Shown: in pieces, positions 16,873-25,784 of the stretch
Layout: each line of letters begins with the position of its first letter
Position numbering within the stretch: the stretch's first letter is position 1
DNA from: Acidovorax sp. MR-S7
GTDB taxonomy: Bacteria > Pseudomonadota > Gammaproteobacteria > Burkholderiales > Burkholderiaceae_C
DNA length: 64,000 nt
Assembly (NCBI RefSeq): GCF_000400995.2
Contig: NZ_DF238937.1
Location: forward strand, 1-64,000
Direction: 5' to 3'
The notes under the pieces: model-generated
Told to the model about the DNA's origin: nothing
Seen by the model: the letters and a program-made list of their open reading frames with translations, nothing else
Database searches by the model: none
Made by a program: the position numbers and the translations under genes

Positions 16873-17502
16873 ATGAAGTTGCTCGCCTCCTTGCTGATGT
16901 CTGCCGCGCTGGCAGCTCCCGCTTTTCCGGCCCTTGCAGCGGGCGAAACGCCGAAGGCCGCCAAGCCCGACCTCGCCAAGGGCGAGGCCAGCTACGCTGC
17001 CGTGTGCGTGGCCTGCCACGCGGCCGACGGCAACTCAACCATCGCCGCCAATCCCAAGCTGGCGCAGCAGCACCCCGAATATCTGGTCAAGCAGCTGCAG
17101 GAGTTCAAGTCCGGCAAGCGCGCCGACCCTGTGATGCAGGGCATGGCCGCGATCCTGTCGGAAGACGACATGCGCAACGTGTCCTGGTGGCTGGCCTCCC
17201 AGAAGGCCAAGGACGGCTTCTCCAAGGACAAGGACCTCGTCGCCCTGGGCGAGCGCATCTACCGCGGCGGTATCCAGGACCGCAACATCGCCGCCTGCGC
17301 GGGCTGCCACAGCCCCAACGGCGCCGGTATCCCGGCGCAGTACCCGCGCCTGTCCGGCCAGCATGCCGACTACACGGTCAAGCAGCTGGCGGACTTCCGC
17401 GACGGCAAGCGCGGCAACAACGCGCAGATGCGCGACGTGGCGGCCAAGCTCAACGACCGCGAGGTCCGGGCCGTGGCCGACTACATCGCCGGCCTGCGTT
17501 GA
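16873..17502 (+). CDS. diheme cytochrome c4
   Basis: The 209-residue periplasmic protein has a signal peptide ending LAAGE and two haem-binding motifs, CVACH (45-49) and CAGCH (142-146). The two halves are related, each with a WWL/ADYIAGL-type C-terminal helix and a distal methionine region (RADPVMQGMA, RGNNAQMRDVA). Cytochrome c4 shuttles electrons from the bc1 complex to terminal oxidases. It is followed by a strong terminator and then the ResB/CcsB genes, which attach haem to such proteins. Confidence 0.95.
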   Translation: MKLLASLLMSAALAAPAFPALAAGETPKAAKPDLAKGEASYAAVCVACHAADGNSTIAANPKLAQQHPEYLVKQLQEFKSGKRADPVMQGMAAILSEDDMRNVSWWLASQKAKDGFSKDKDLVALGERIYRGGIQDRNIAACAGCHSPNGAGIPAQYPRLSGQHADYTVKQLADFRDGKRGNNAQMRDVAAKLNDREVRAVADYIAGLR

Positions 17503-17571
17503 TTCACGTCAAATTCCCCGGGGTGCGCAGGTGCGCCTCCGGAACCTACCGCCGATAATCACACCCAAGAC

Positions 17572-17610
17572 GGGCGGGCGCATCTGAACGGATGGCCCGC
17601 CCTTTTCTCT
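17572..17610 (+). terminator. rho-independent terminator after cytochrome c4
   Basis: Stem GGGCGGGC (17572-17579) pairs with GCCCGCCC (17595-17602), with a 15-base loop, followed by TTTTCTCTTT. An ATG at 17592 lies inside the loop, which argues against its use as the ResB start. Confidence 0.85.
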
Positions 17611-17630
17611 TTCGGGCTCTGCCGTCTTCC

Positions 17631-19766
17631 ATGTCTGATCTTCCTTCCAGCAGCGGCGCCCGGCGCCCGTACGCCACGCGGTCGCTGACCGAGCTGCTGG
17701 CGTCCATGCGCTTCGCGATCGCGCTGCTCACGGTGATCTGCATCGCCTCGGTGATCGGCACGGTGCTCAAGCAGCACGAGCCCGCCGCCAACTACGTGAA
17801 CCAGTTCGGGCCGTTCTGGGCCGAGCTGTTCCTGGCGCTCAAGCTCAACGCGGTCTACAGCGCGTGGTGGTTCCTGCTGATCCTGGCGTTCCTGGTGGTG
17901 AGCACCTCGCTGTGCATCGCGCGGCACGCGCCCAAGTACCTGGCGGACATCCGCAACTACAAGGAAAACATCCGCGAAAAGAGCCTGCAGGCCTTCCACC
18001 ACAAGGCGCAGGCCGACCTGGCGGGCGAGGCGCCCGAGGCTGCCGCGCGCCGCATCGGGCAGATGCTGGCCTCCGTGGGCTGGAAGGTGCGCCTGCAGCA
18101 GCGCGAGACGGCCACCGGCGCGGGCTGGATGGTGGCGGCCAAGGCGGGCGCGGCCAACAAGATCGGCTACATCGCCGCGCACAGCGCCATCGTGCTCATC
18201 TGTCTGGGCGGGCTGCTCGACGGCGACCTGATCGTGCGCGCGCAGATGTGGTTCGGCGGCAAGACGCCCTACGCGGGCGGCGGGCTGATCTCCGAGGTCA
18301 AGCCCGAGCACCGCCTGTCCGAGCGCAACCCAACCTTCCGCGGCAACCTGGTGGTGGCTGAGGGCACGCAGTCGGCTACGGCCATCCTGAGCCAGTCCGA
18401 CGGCGTGCTGCTGCAGGAGCTGCCGTTCGCGGTGGAGCTCAAGAAATTCATCGTGGAGCACTACTCCACCGGCATGCCCAAGCTGTTCGCCAGCGAGATC
18501 GTGATCCACGACAAGGCCACGGGCGAGGTCACGCCCGCGCGCGTGGAGGTGAACCACCCGGCCAGCTACAAAGGCATCGAGATCTACCAGTCCAGCTTCG
18601 ACGACGGCGGCTCGCACGTGCGCCTGCGCGCGCGGCCCATGGTGCCGGGCGCGCGGGAGTTTGAGGTGGAGGGCACGATCGGCGGCGCCACGCAGCTCAC
18701 GCACACGGGCACGGGCGAGGCGCTCACGCTCGAATACGCGGCGCTGCGCGTGCTCAACGTGGAGAACTTCGGCGACACGGGCGGCACCTCGGGCGCTGAC
18801 GTGCGCAAGGTGGACTTGCGCCAGTCCATCGAATCGCGCCTGGGTGCGGGCAACAAGACGGTCACCCGGCGCGAGCTGCGCAACGTGGGCCCCAGCGTGA
18901 CCTACAAGCTGCGCGACGCGGCCGGCCAGGCGCGCGAGTTCCACAACTTCATGCTGCCCGTGGACACGGGCGACGGCCAGCCCATGTACATGCTGGGCGT
19001 GCGCGAGACGCCGGCCGAGCCCTTCCGCTACCTGCGTGTGCCGGTGGACCACGAGGGCGGGCTGGACGGCTTCCTGCGCATGCGCCTGGCGCTTGCCGAC
19101 CCCGCGCAGCGCGAGCAGGCCGTGCGCCGCTATGCGGCCGTGGCGGTGGACGGCGCGCGGCCGGAGCTGGCCGCGCAGCTCGCGCAGTCGGCGCTGCGCG
19201 CGCTCACGCTGTATGCGGGCGAGCGCGACGCACAGGGGCGCATGCATGGCGGCCTGCAGGCGATCTCGGACTTCATGGAAACCAACGTGCCCGAGGCCGA
19301 GCGCGAGCGCGCGGGCGAGGTGTTGGTGCGCATCCTCAACGGCGCGCTGTTCGAGCTGGCACAGATGACGCGCGAGCAGGCCGGCCTGCCGCCGCTGCCT
19401 TCCGACGCGCAGACGCAGGCCTTCATGACGCAGGCCGTGCTGTCGCTGTCGGATGCGCAGCTCTACCCCGCGCCCATGGTCTTCGAGCTGCGCGACTTCG
19501 AGCAGGTGCAGGCCAGCGTGTTCCAGGTGGCGCGCGCGCCGGGCAAGAACGTCGTCTACCTCGGCTGCACGCTGCTGATCCTGGGCATCTTCGCCATGCT
19601 CTACGTGCGCGAGCGCCGCGTCTGGGTCTGGCTGGCCCCGCAGGATGCGGGCACCCATGCCACGATGGCACTTTCCACCAACCGCAAGACGCTGGACGGC
19701 GGGCGCGAGTTCGCGCGCCTGAGCGGCCAGCTCCTCGGCTCCCACCCCCACGGAGGTTCCGCATGA
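17631..19766 (+). CDS. resB: cytochrome c biogenesis protein ResB
   Basis: With ATG 17631 the protein has 711 residues. It is the ResB/Ccs1 half of the system II haem lyase complex, which carries haem to the periplasm and joins it to apocytochromes. N-terminal helices (FAIALLTVICIASVIGTVL, then AWWFLLILAFLVVSTSLCI) and a third pair (IGYIAAHSAIVLICLGGLLD, and near the C-terminus VVYLGCTLLILGIFAMLYV) flank a large periplasmic domain. The histidine at AAHSAI is a candidate haem ligand. It overlaps ccsB by four bases (ATGA). The frame is open from 17592, but that ATG sits within the preceding terminator. Confidence 0.92.
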   Translation: MSDLPSSSGARRPYATRSLTELLASMRFAIALLTVICIASVIGTVLKQHEPAANYVNQFGPFWAELFLALKLNAVYSAWWFLLILAFLVVSTSLCIARHAPKYLADIRNYKENIREKSLQAFHHKAQADLAGEAPEAAARRIGQMLASVGWKVRLQQRETATGAGWMVAAKAGAANKIGYIAAHSAIVLICLGGLLDGDLIVRAQMWFGGKTPYAGGGLISEVKPEHRLSERNPTFRGNLVVAEGTQSATAILSQSDGVLLQELPFAVELKKFIVEHYSTGMPKLFASEIVIHDKATGEVTPARVEVNHPASYKGIEIYQSSFDDGGSHVRLRARPMVPGAREFEVEGTIGGATQLTHTGTGEALTLEYAALRVLNVENFGDTGGTSGADVRKVDLRQSIESRLGAGNKTVTRRELRNVGPSVTYKLRDAAGQAREFHNFMLPVDTGDGQPMYMLGVRETPAEPFRYLRVPVDHEGGLDGFLRMRLALADPAQREQAVRRYAAVAVDGARPELAAQLAQSALRALTLYAGERDAQGRMHGGLQAISDFMETNVPEAERERAGEVLVRILNGALFELAQMTREQAGLPPLPSDAQTQAFMTQAVLSLSDAQLYPAPMVFELRDFEQVQASVFQVARAPGKNVVYLGCTLLILGIFAMLYVRERRVWVWLAPQDAGTHATMALSTNRKTLDGGREFARLSGQLLGSHPHGGSA

Positions 19767-21097
19767 ACACCGCCACGCAGACGTTCACGCTCAACGAAGG
19801 TTTCCTCGCGCGCCGCAACTGGCTGGACTGGCTGTTCGCCCTGGCCGTACTGGCCGGCGGGCTGTTCGCGCTGCAGCGCTACGGCGCGTGGATGGACGGC
19901 TACGAGAAAGGCATCCTGCTCGGCACCATCCCCTGCGCGATCTGGCTGGGCTGGTTCTGGCGGCCGCTGCGCGCGCTGATGTTCGCCGTGGCGGCGTGCT
20001 CGCTGCTGGCCATCGCGCTTTACCAGGGCGAGGGCGGCGGCGATCTGGCGCGGGCCGACACGGTGTTCCTGCTGAAATACTTCCTGTCCAGCCAGTCGGC
20101 CATCCTGTGGATGAGCATGCTGTTCTTCATGAGCACGGCGTTCTACTGGGTGGGCATGTTCTCGCGCGGCGAGGGCACGGCCATGATGCGCATCGGCTCG
20201 CGCGTGGCCTGGGTGGCGGTGGCGCTGGCGCTCATCGGTACCATGGTGCGCTGGTACGAGAGCTACCAGATCGCGCCCGACATCGGCCACATCCCCGTGA
20301 GCAACCTCTACGAGGTGTTCGTGATGTTCTGCTGGATGACGGCGGCGTTCTACCTCTACTACGAGGAGCAGTACGCCACACGCGCGCTCGGCGGCTTCGT
20401 GATGCTGGTGGTGAGCGCGGCCGTGGGCTTCCTGCTCTGGTACACGGTGGTGCGCGAGGCGCACGAGATCCAGCCGCTGGTGCCCGCGCTCAAGAGCTGG
20501 TGGATGAAGCTGCACGTGCCGGCCAACTTCATCGGCTACGGCACCTTCGCGCTGTCGGCCATGGTGGCCTTCGCCTACCTGATCAAGCAGCAGGCCGGCG
20601 AGACGCGCTGGTACAAGCTCGCGCCGCTGTGGCTGCTGGGCGTGGTGCTGTGCTTCGAGCCCATCGTCTTCCGCCAGGGCGCCACAGGGAACGGCGGCAG
20701 CTACTGGATGGTGTATTTCGGCATCTCTGCGCTCATCGTGGGCGGCATCCTGCTCGCGCGCCGGCGCATCGCCGAGCGCCTGCCGCCGCTGGAGGTGCTG
20801 GACGACGTGATGTACAAGGCCATCGCCGTCGGTTTCGCGTTCTTCACCATCGCCACCGTGCTCGGCGCGCTGTGGGCGGCCGAGGCCTGGGGCGGCTACT
20901 GGAGCTGGGACCCCAAGGAAACCTGGGCGCTGATCGTCTGGCTCAACTACGCGGCCTGGCTGCACATGCGCCTCATGAAGGGGCTGCGCGGCACCGTCTC
21001 CGCCTGGTGGGCGCTGGTGGGGCTGGCGGTGACCACGTTCGCCTTCCTGGGCGTGAACATGTTCCTCTCGGGACTGCACAGCTACGGCACGCTGTAA
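19763..21097 (+). CDS. ccsB: c-type cytochrome biogenesis protein CcsB (CcsA family)
   Basis: This 444-residue multi-pass membrane protein has the tryptophan-rich WGGYWSWDPKETWAL motif near residue 377, the haem-handling domain of the HHP family. Conserved histidines lie in the membrane region. It partners with ResB as the system II cytochrome c synthetase. Translation is coupled to resB through the ATGA overlap. A family A inverted repeat follows immediately and may terminate the transcript. Confidence 0.94.
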   Translation: MNTATQTFTLNEGFLARRNWLDWLFALAVLAGGLFALQRYGAWMDGYEKGILLGTIPCAIWLGWFWRPLRALMFAVAACSLLAIALYQGEGGGDLARADTVFLLKYFLSSQSAILWMSMLFFMSTAFYWVGMFSRGEGTAMMRIGSRVAWVAVALALIGTMVRWYESYQIAPDIGHIPVSNLYEVFVMFCWMTAAFYLYYEEQYATRALGGFVMLVVSAAVGFLLWYTVVREAHEIQPLVPALKSWWMKLHVPANFIGYGTFALSAMVAFAYLIKQQAGETRWYKLAPLWLLGVVLCFEPIVFRQGATGNGGSYWMVYFGISALIVGGILLARRRIAERLPPLEVLDDVMYKAIAVGFAFFTIATVLGALWAAEAWGGYWSWDPKETWALIVWLNYAAWLHMRLMKGLRGTVSAWWALVGLAVTTFAFLGVNMFLSGLHSYGTL

Positions 21098-21189
21098 AAA
21101 AAGGAGCTGCCTGCGCTTGATTGGCAAGGATTTGGCGGTGAATACTGCTCAAAGCCGGCTGTTGGCAAGCGCGACCAGCTATCGTTTTT
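21098..21189. repeat. family A repeat, inverted REPIN-like form (copy A4)
   Basis: Left arm AGCTGCCTGCGCTTGATTGG and right arm TTGGCAAGCGCGACCAGCT are imperfect inverted copies flanking about 40 bases; A7 and T5 tracts flank the arms. It separates ccsB from msrP and could form a hairpin terminator. Confidence 0.8.
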
Positions 21190-21271
21190 GAAGGCCCATG
21201 AGGCCCTGCGCCGTGCAGGGCCGGGCGTCCTGAGGCAGACTCGCCAGACGTCCAGCCATTGGAGGCCCGCC

Positions 21272-22245
<974 letters not shown>

Positions 22246-22246
<1 letters not shown>

Positions 22247-22857
22247 TGGCTGCCGCGCCCCGCGGCCGCTGGCTGCAGCACCGCGCGGCCAAGCCGCTGC
22301 TCTTCACGCTGTGCCTGCTGCCTCTGGCATGGCTGGTGTATGGCGCGGCGACGGATGGCCTGGGCGCCAATCCGGCGGAGGCGCTGATCCGCGCCACGGG
22401 CGACTGGACGCTGCGCCTGCTGTGCCTGGCCCTGGCGGTGACGCCGGTGCGCATCGCGCTGGGAGTGCCGGCGCTGGCGCGCATGCGGCGCATGCTGGGG
22501 CTGTTCACGTTCTTCTATGCCGCGTTGCACCTGCTGTGCTACGCGTGGTTCGACATGGGGTTCGATGCGGCCGAGATCGCGCGCGACATCGCCAAGCGGC
22601 CCTTCATCCTGGTGGGCATGGCGGCCTTCGCGCTGCTGCTGCTGCTCGCCGCCACCTCCTTCAACCGCGCCATCCGCTGGCTGGGGGGGCGGCGCTGGCA
22701 GCGCCTGCACCGCGCCGTGTACCTGGTGGCGGTGCTGGCGGTGCTGCACTTCTTCTGGATGCGCGCGGGCAAGAACGACTTCGCCGAGGTGGCGGTCTAT
22801 GCCGCCGTGCTGGCGGCGCTGCTGCTGGCGCGCGTGGTCCGCTGGCGGCGGACGTGA
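22246..22857 (+). CDS. msrQ: haem-binding membrane subunit MsrQ
   Basis: This 203-residue, six-helix ferric-reductase-like membrane protein carries b-type haem through histidines in AALHLLCY and LHRAVYL/VLHFFWM. It passes electrons from the quinone pool or flavins to MsrP. ATG 22246 shares a base with the msrP stop. Length and helix layout fit the YedZ/MsrQ family. Confidence 0.94.
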
Positions 22858-22865
22858 TGCTATGG

Positions 22866-22921
22866 GTTGAATAGCTGCTCGCGCTTGCAGGATAAGCGCT
22901 GCAGCCGGATTTGGCTTGAAG
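22866..22921 (+). repeat. family A interspersed repeat, short form (copy A5)
   Basis: It contains ATAGCTGCTCGCGCTTGCAG, AAGCGCTGCAG and GATTTGGCTTGAA. It lies between the convergent msrQ and metallo-beta-lactamase-fold genes. Confidence 0.8.
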
Positions 22922-23755
22922 TCAGCCGACCGCCTGCAGGGGCGGGCGCACCTGGCGCGTCACCGGGTCGATGTGCGCCGTGGGCACCTGGTAGGCGCGG
23001 TCGTCGAACAGGTCGATGCCGCACATCAGCGAGTCCAGCCAGTCGTAGAAATCGTTGATCGCCTGCTGGCCCATGATGGGCGCGCCGTGCTGCGGCACGA
23101 GCATGGCCACGTCGAGCGGGCGCACCATGCGCGTCCACAGGCGCAGGATCTTGTTGGAGACCATGTAGCGGCGGTGGAAGCCTTCCATGCGCGGGATGTG
23201 CGGCGCCAGCTCGGTCACCGGCACGCGCGCCTCGGCGCCCGAGGTCATGGACACGCCCAGGTCGCCCGTGAACAGGATGCGGCTGACCGGGTCGTAGAAG
23301 TGGAAATTGCCCTCCGAGTGCATGAAGTGCGCGGGCAGCAGCACCAGTTCGTGCCGCCCCAGCGGCAGGTGGCCGCCGCCGTCGGGCACGCCGATGACGC
23401 GGCCCTCGGTCTTGCCCAGCTTGGTGAAGTGCGGCGCGAAGCGCTCCCAGATGCGCGAGATGACCAGCGTGGCCTTGGTACTGGTCATCCAGCGGTCCAG
23501 CGAGGCGATGATGTCCGGGTCGGCGTGCGAGGCGATCAGGTAGGAGAGCTTGTGCGGCGGGAAATGCTTGGTCATTCCCATGAACAGCTCGTTGAAGGCC
23601 AGGTTGCCGCCCGGGTCGATGATGGCGCCGGTGTCCCCGTCCACGATCAGGAACTGGTTGGCCTGCACGGCCTGGCCATCCTCTTCGATGAGGTCCGAGA
23701 ACATCAGACAGGCGTGGTGCTTGTCTCGGTAGAGTTCGAGAGGTTCCAGGGACAT
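22922..23755 (-). CDS. metallo-beta-lactamase fold protein, ODP/flavodiiron N-domain type
   Basis: This 277-residue protein has the di-iron metallo-beta-lactamase fold of flavodiiron proteins without the flavodoxin half. Metal-site candidates are His77, Asp79 and Asp81 in SHADPD, His146 in HFMHSEGN, Asp165 in FTGDLG and His223 in PQHGAP. The canonical HxExDH is HxDxDI here, so one histidine ligand is missing. Stand-alone ODP domains are known oxygen-sensing or binding proteins. It is not a hydrolytic beta-lactamase on this evidence. Function is uncertain; the lysA operon lies upstream on the same strand. Confidence 0.8.
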   Translation of the reverse strand: MSLEPLELYRDKHHACLMFSDLIEEDGQAVQANQFLIVDGDTGAIIDPGGNLAFNELFMGMTKHFPPHKLSYLIASHADPDIIASLDRWMTSTKATLVISRIWERFAPHFTKLGKTEGRVIGVPDGGGHLPLGRHELVLLPAHFMHSEGNFHFYDPVSRILFTGDLGVSMTSGAEARVPVTELAPHIPRMEGFHRRYMVSNKILRLWTRMVRPLDVAMLVPQHGAPIMGQQAINDFYDWLDSLMCGIDLFDDRAYQVPTAHIDPVTRQVRPPLQAVG

Positions 23756-23821
23756 GCAGCGGACTTTCGCAATGAAAGTCGGAATGCTAGTCCCCCCTCT
23801 GTGGCTGTTTCTTGATGGCTA

Positions 23822-25126
23822 TCAAGGATTGGCGGGTGGCAGTAGCTTTTCGGCGTGGAAGATGTCGCTCACGCTCTCGCGGCGGCGGATGAGGTGGGCG
23901 CGCTCGCCGTCCACCAGCACCTCGGCCGGACGCGGCCGCGTGTTGTAGGTGCTGCCCATGGCGCTGCAGTAGGCGCCGGCGGAGAGCACGGCCAGCAGGT
24001 CGCCGGCGCGCACGGCCAGTTCGCGGTCGCGGCCGATCCAGTCGCCGCTCTCGCAGACGGGGCCGACCACGTCGTAGACCTGCGCGGGCTGCCGGGCTGC
24101 GGCCTGTGCAGTGGCTTGCAGCGGCACGATGGCGTGGTAGGCCTGGTACATCGCGGGCCGGGGCAGGTCGTTCATCGCCGCATCGACGATGCAGAAGTTC
24201 TTCTGCTCGCCGGGCTTGAGGTAGAGCACCTCGGTCAGGCACACGCCCGCGTTGCCCACCAGGGAGCGGCCCGGCTCGATCATGAGCCGCTTGTCGCCGT
24301 AGCCGCGCGCATCCACCTTGGCCAGCAGCTTGGCCCACAGCGCGTCGGCGGCGGGCGGCGTGTCGCCGTGGTAGTCGATGCCCAGGCCGCCGCCGAAGTC
24401 CAGGTGGTGGATGGGGATGCCCGCCGCCTCGACGGCCTGCACCAGGTCCAGCATGCGGTCCATGGCGTCGAGGTAGGGCGTTTCCTCGGTGATCTGCGAG
24501 CCGATGTGGCAGTCGATGCCGATCACGCGCAGGCCCGGCAGCGCGGCGGCGCGCTGGTAGGTGGCCACCACGCGCTCGTGGGCGATGCCGAACTTGTTGC
24601 CCTTGAGGCCGGTGGAGATGTAGGGGTGGGTCTTGGCGTCCACGTTCGGGTTCACGCGGATGCTGACGGGCGCGCGCAGGCCCATGGACTGGGCGACTTC
24701 GCTGAGCACCTCCAGTTCGGCCTCGCTCTCCACGTTGAAGCAGCCGATGCCGGCCTCCAGCGCCTGGCGCATCTCGGCGCGGGTTTTGCCCACGCCGGAG
24801 AAGATGACCTGGGCCGGGTCGCCCCCGGCTGCGAGCACGCGCTGCAGCTCGCCGCCGGAGACGATGTCGAAGCCGCAGCCCTGGCGGGCGAACAGCTGCA
24901 GCACGGCCAGCGACGAGTTGGCCTTCATCGCGTAGCAGATCTGCACCTTGCGCCCGGCGAAGCCGCGCTGGTAGGCGGCCAGCGCCTGCAGCATGGCGGC
25001 CTGGGAATAGACGTACAGCGGCGTGCCGTGTTCGTGCGCCAGGGTGTCCAGGCGCACGCCTTCGAGGTGCAGGGCGTCGCCCTCGTAGTGGACGTGGGGC
25101 TGGCCGGGCAGGGAGGAGGAACTCAT
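23822..25126 (-). CDS. lysA: diaminopimelate decarboxylase
   Basis: This 434-residue PLP enzyme makes lysine from meso-diaminopimelate. Lys68 in YAMKANSS is the PLP lysine. HIGSQI, the glycine loop FGGGLGIDY, EPGRSLVGNAG and Cys358 in CESGDW (from the partner subunit) are all present. ATG 25126 overlaps the stop of lptM (ATGA), which explains the lack of a ribosome-binding site. The frame is open further upstream but those codons encode lptM in another frame. Confidence 0.96.
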   Translation of the reverse strand: MSSSSLPGQPHVHYEGDALHLEGVRLDTLAHEHGTPLYVYSQAAMLQALAAYQRGFAGRKVQICYAMKANSSLAVLQLFARQGCGFDIVSGGELQRVLAAGGDPAQVIFSGVGKTRAEMRQALEAGIGCFNVESEAELEVLSEVAQSMGLRAPVSIRVNPNVDAKTHPYISTGLKGNKFGIAHERVVATYQRAAALPGLRVIGIDCHIGSQITEETPYLDAMDRMLDLVQAVEAAGIPIHHLDFGGGLGIDYHGDTPPAADALWAKLLAKVDARGYGDKRLMIEPGRSLVGNAGVCLTEVLYLKPGEQKNFCIVDAAMNDLPRPAMYQAYHAIVPLQATAQAAARQPAQVYDVVGPVCESGDWIGRDRELAVRAGDLLAVLSAGAYCSAMGSTYNTRPRPAEVLVDGERAHLIRRRESVSDIFHAEKLLPPANP

Positions 25127-25332
25127 GGAGTGGGAGACGATGCGGGGGAGGAGGCCGGCGCCGCGGGTGGGCGCGGGGTGGCAGGGTTCAGGGTTTCGGG
25201 CAGGGTGGCGCGCTGCGCAGCCGCGGGGTCCGTCGGCAGGTAGAGCGGGCCGCGCTGCCCGCACCCGGCCAGGGCCGCCGCGCTCACGCTAAGGGCAATC
25301 GTCCTGACTAGAATTTGGCGGGCTTTCAACAT
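25123..25332 (-). CDS. lptM: LptM/YifL-like small lipoprotein
   Basis: This 69-residue lipoprotein has a signal peptide and lipobox LAGC, with Cys24 lipidated, then [10 protein letters not shown], the conserved LptM core that binds LptD to promote its maturation. The Pro/Ala/Ser-rich tail is variable in the family. It is coupled to lysA by ATGA, as in many proteobacteria. The start (ATG 25332) is only 12 bases from the divergent cyaY start. Confidence 0.88.
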   Translation of the reverse strand: MLKARQILVRTIALSVSAAALAGCGQRGPLYLPTDPAAAQRATLPETLNPATPRPPAAPASSPASSPTP

Positions 25333-25344
25333 CCGCAAATTGTA

Positions 25345-25674
25345 ATGACCGACCTCGAATTCATGGACCGTGCCGAGCAGCTGCTGCTGGCGGTGGAGCA
25401 GGGCTGCGACCGCATCAACGAGGCAACCGAGGCCGACCTGGACAGCCAGCGCTCCGGCGGCATGGTCACGATCACGTTTCCCAACCGCAGCCAGATCGTC
25501 ATCAACCTGCAAAAGCCGCTGCACGAAGTCTGGATGGCGGCGCAGTCCGGTGGCTATCACTTCCGCTTCGACGGCCGGCAGTGGATGGACACCAAGGGCG
25601 CAGGCGAATTCTTCGCCGGGCTGAGCCGCGATGCCAGCCTGCAGGCGGGGCAGCCGCTGGTGTTTTCGCGCTAA
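25345..25674 (+). CDS. cyaY: iron-sulfur cluster assembly protein CyaY (frataxin)
   Basis: This 109-residue bacterial frataxin binds iron and regulates IscS during Fe-S assembly. The acidic first helix is present ([15 protein letters not shown]). The beta-sheet signature is [17 protein letters not shown], followed by [21 protein letters not shown] 25345 is selected because homology starts there; an in-frame upstream ATG at 25315 lies within the lptM signal-peptide region. Confidence 0.95.
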   Translation: MTDLEFMDRAEQLLLAVEQGCDRINEATEADLDSQRSGGMVTITFPNRSQIVINLQKPLHEVWMAAQSGGYHFRFDGRQWMDTKGAGEFFAGLSRDASLQAGQPLVFSR

Positions 25675-25679
25675 GGGCG

Positions 25680-25784
25680 CTCTTGAAAAGAGAGCTGCCT
25701 GCGCTTGGTGCGAAAGGAATTCAGGGGGTATTTGCCCTGAAAACCTTGCACACCAAGCGCAGGCAGCTTTTATTTTGATAGCGG
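25680..25784. repeat. family A repeat, inverted REPIN-like form with perfect arms (copy A7)
   Basis: Arms AGCTGCCTGCGCTTGGTG (25693-25710) and its exact complement (25751-25768) enclose 40 bases with an inner TCAGGG/CCCTGA hairpin. TTTTATTTT follows on the plus strand and a T-rich run follows the other arm on the minus strand. It lies between convergent cyaY and mrcA and is well placed as a bidirectional terminator. Confidence 0.9.

Noticed and set aside
17592-17630. Earlier ATG start for resB
   Set aside because: It lies in the loop of the cytochrome c4 terminator and adds residues with no family similarity.
17559-21127. Long minus-strand open frames opposite resB and ccsB
   Set aside because: Histidine/arginine-rich shadow translations without motifs, opposite clear cytochrome biogenesis genes.
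23803-23835. Degenerate family A repeat between the metallo-beta-lactamase-fold gene and lysA
   Set aside because: Only TTGATGGCTATCAAG resembles the head of the element; the GCGCTTG core is missing.
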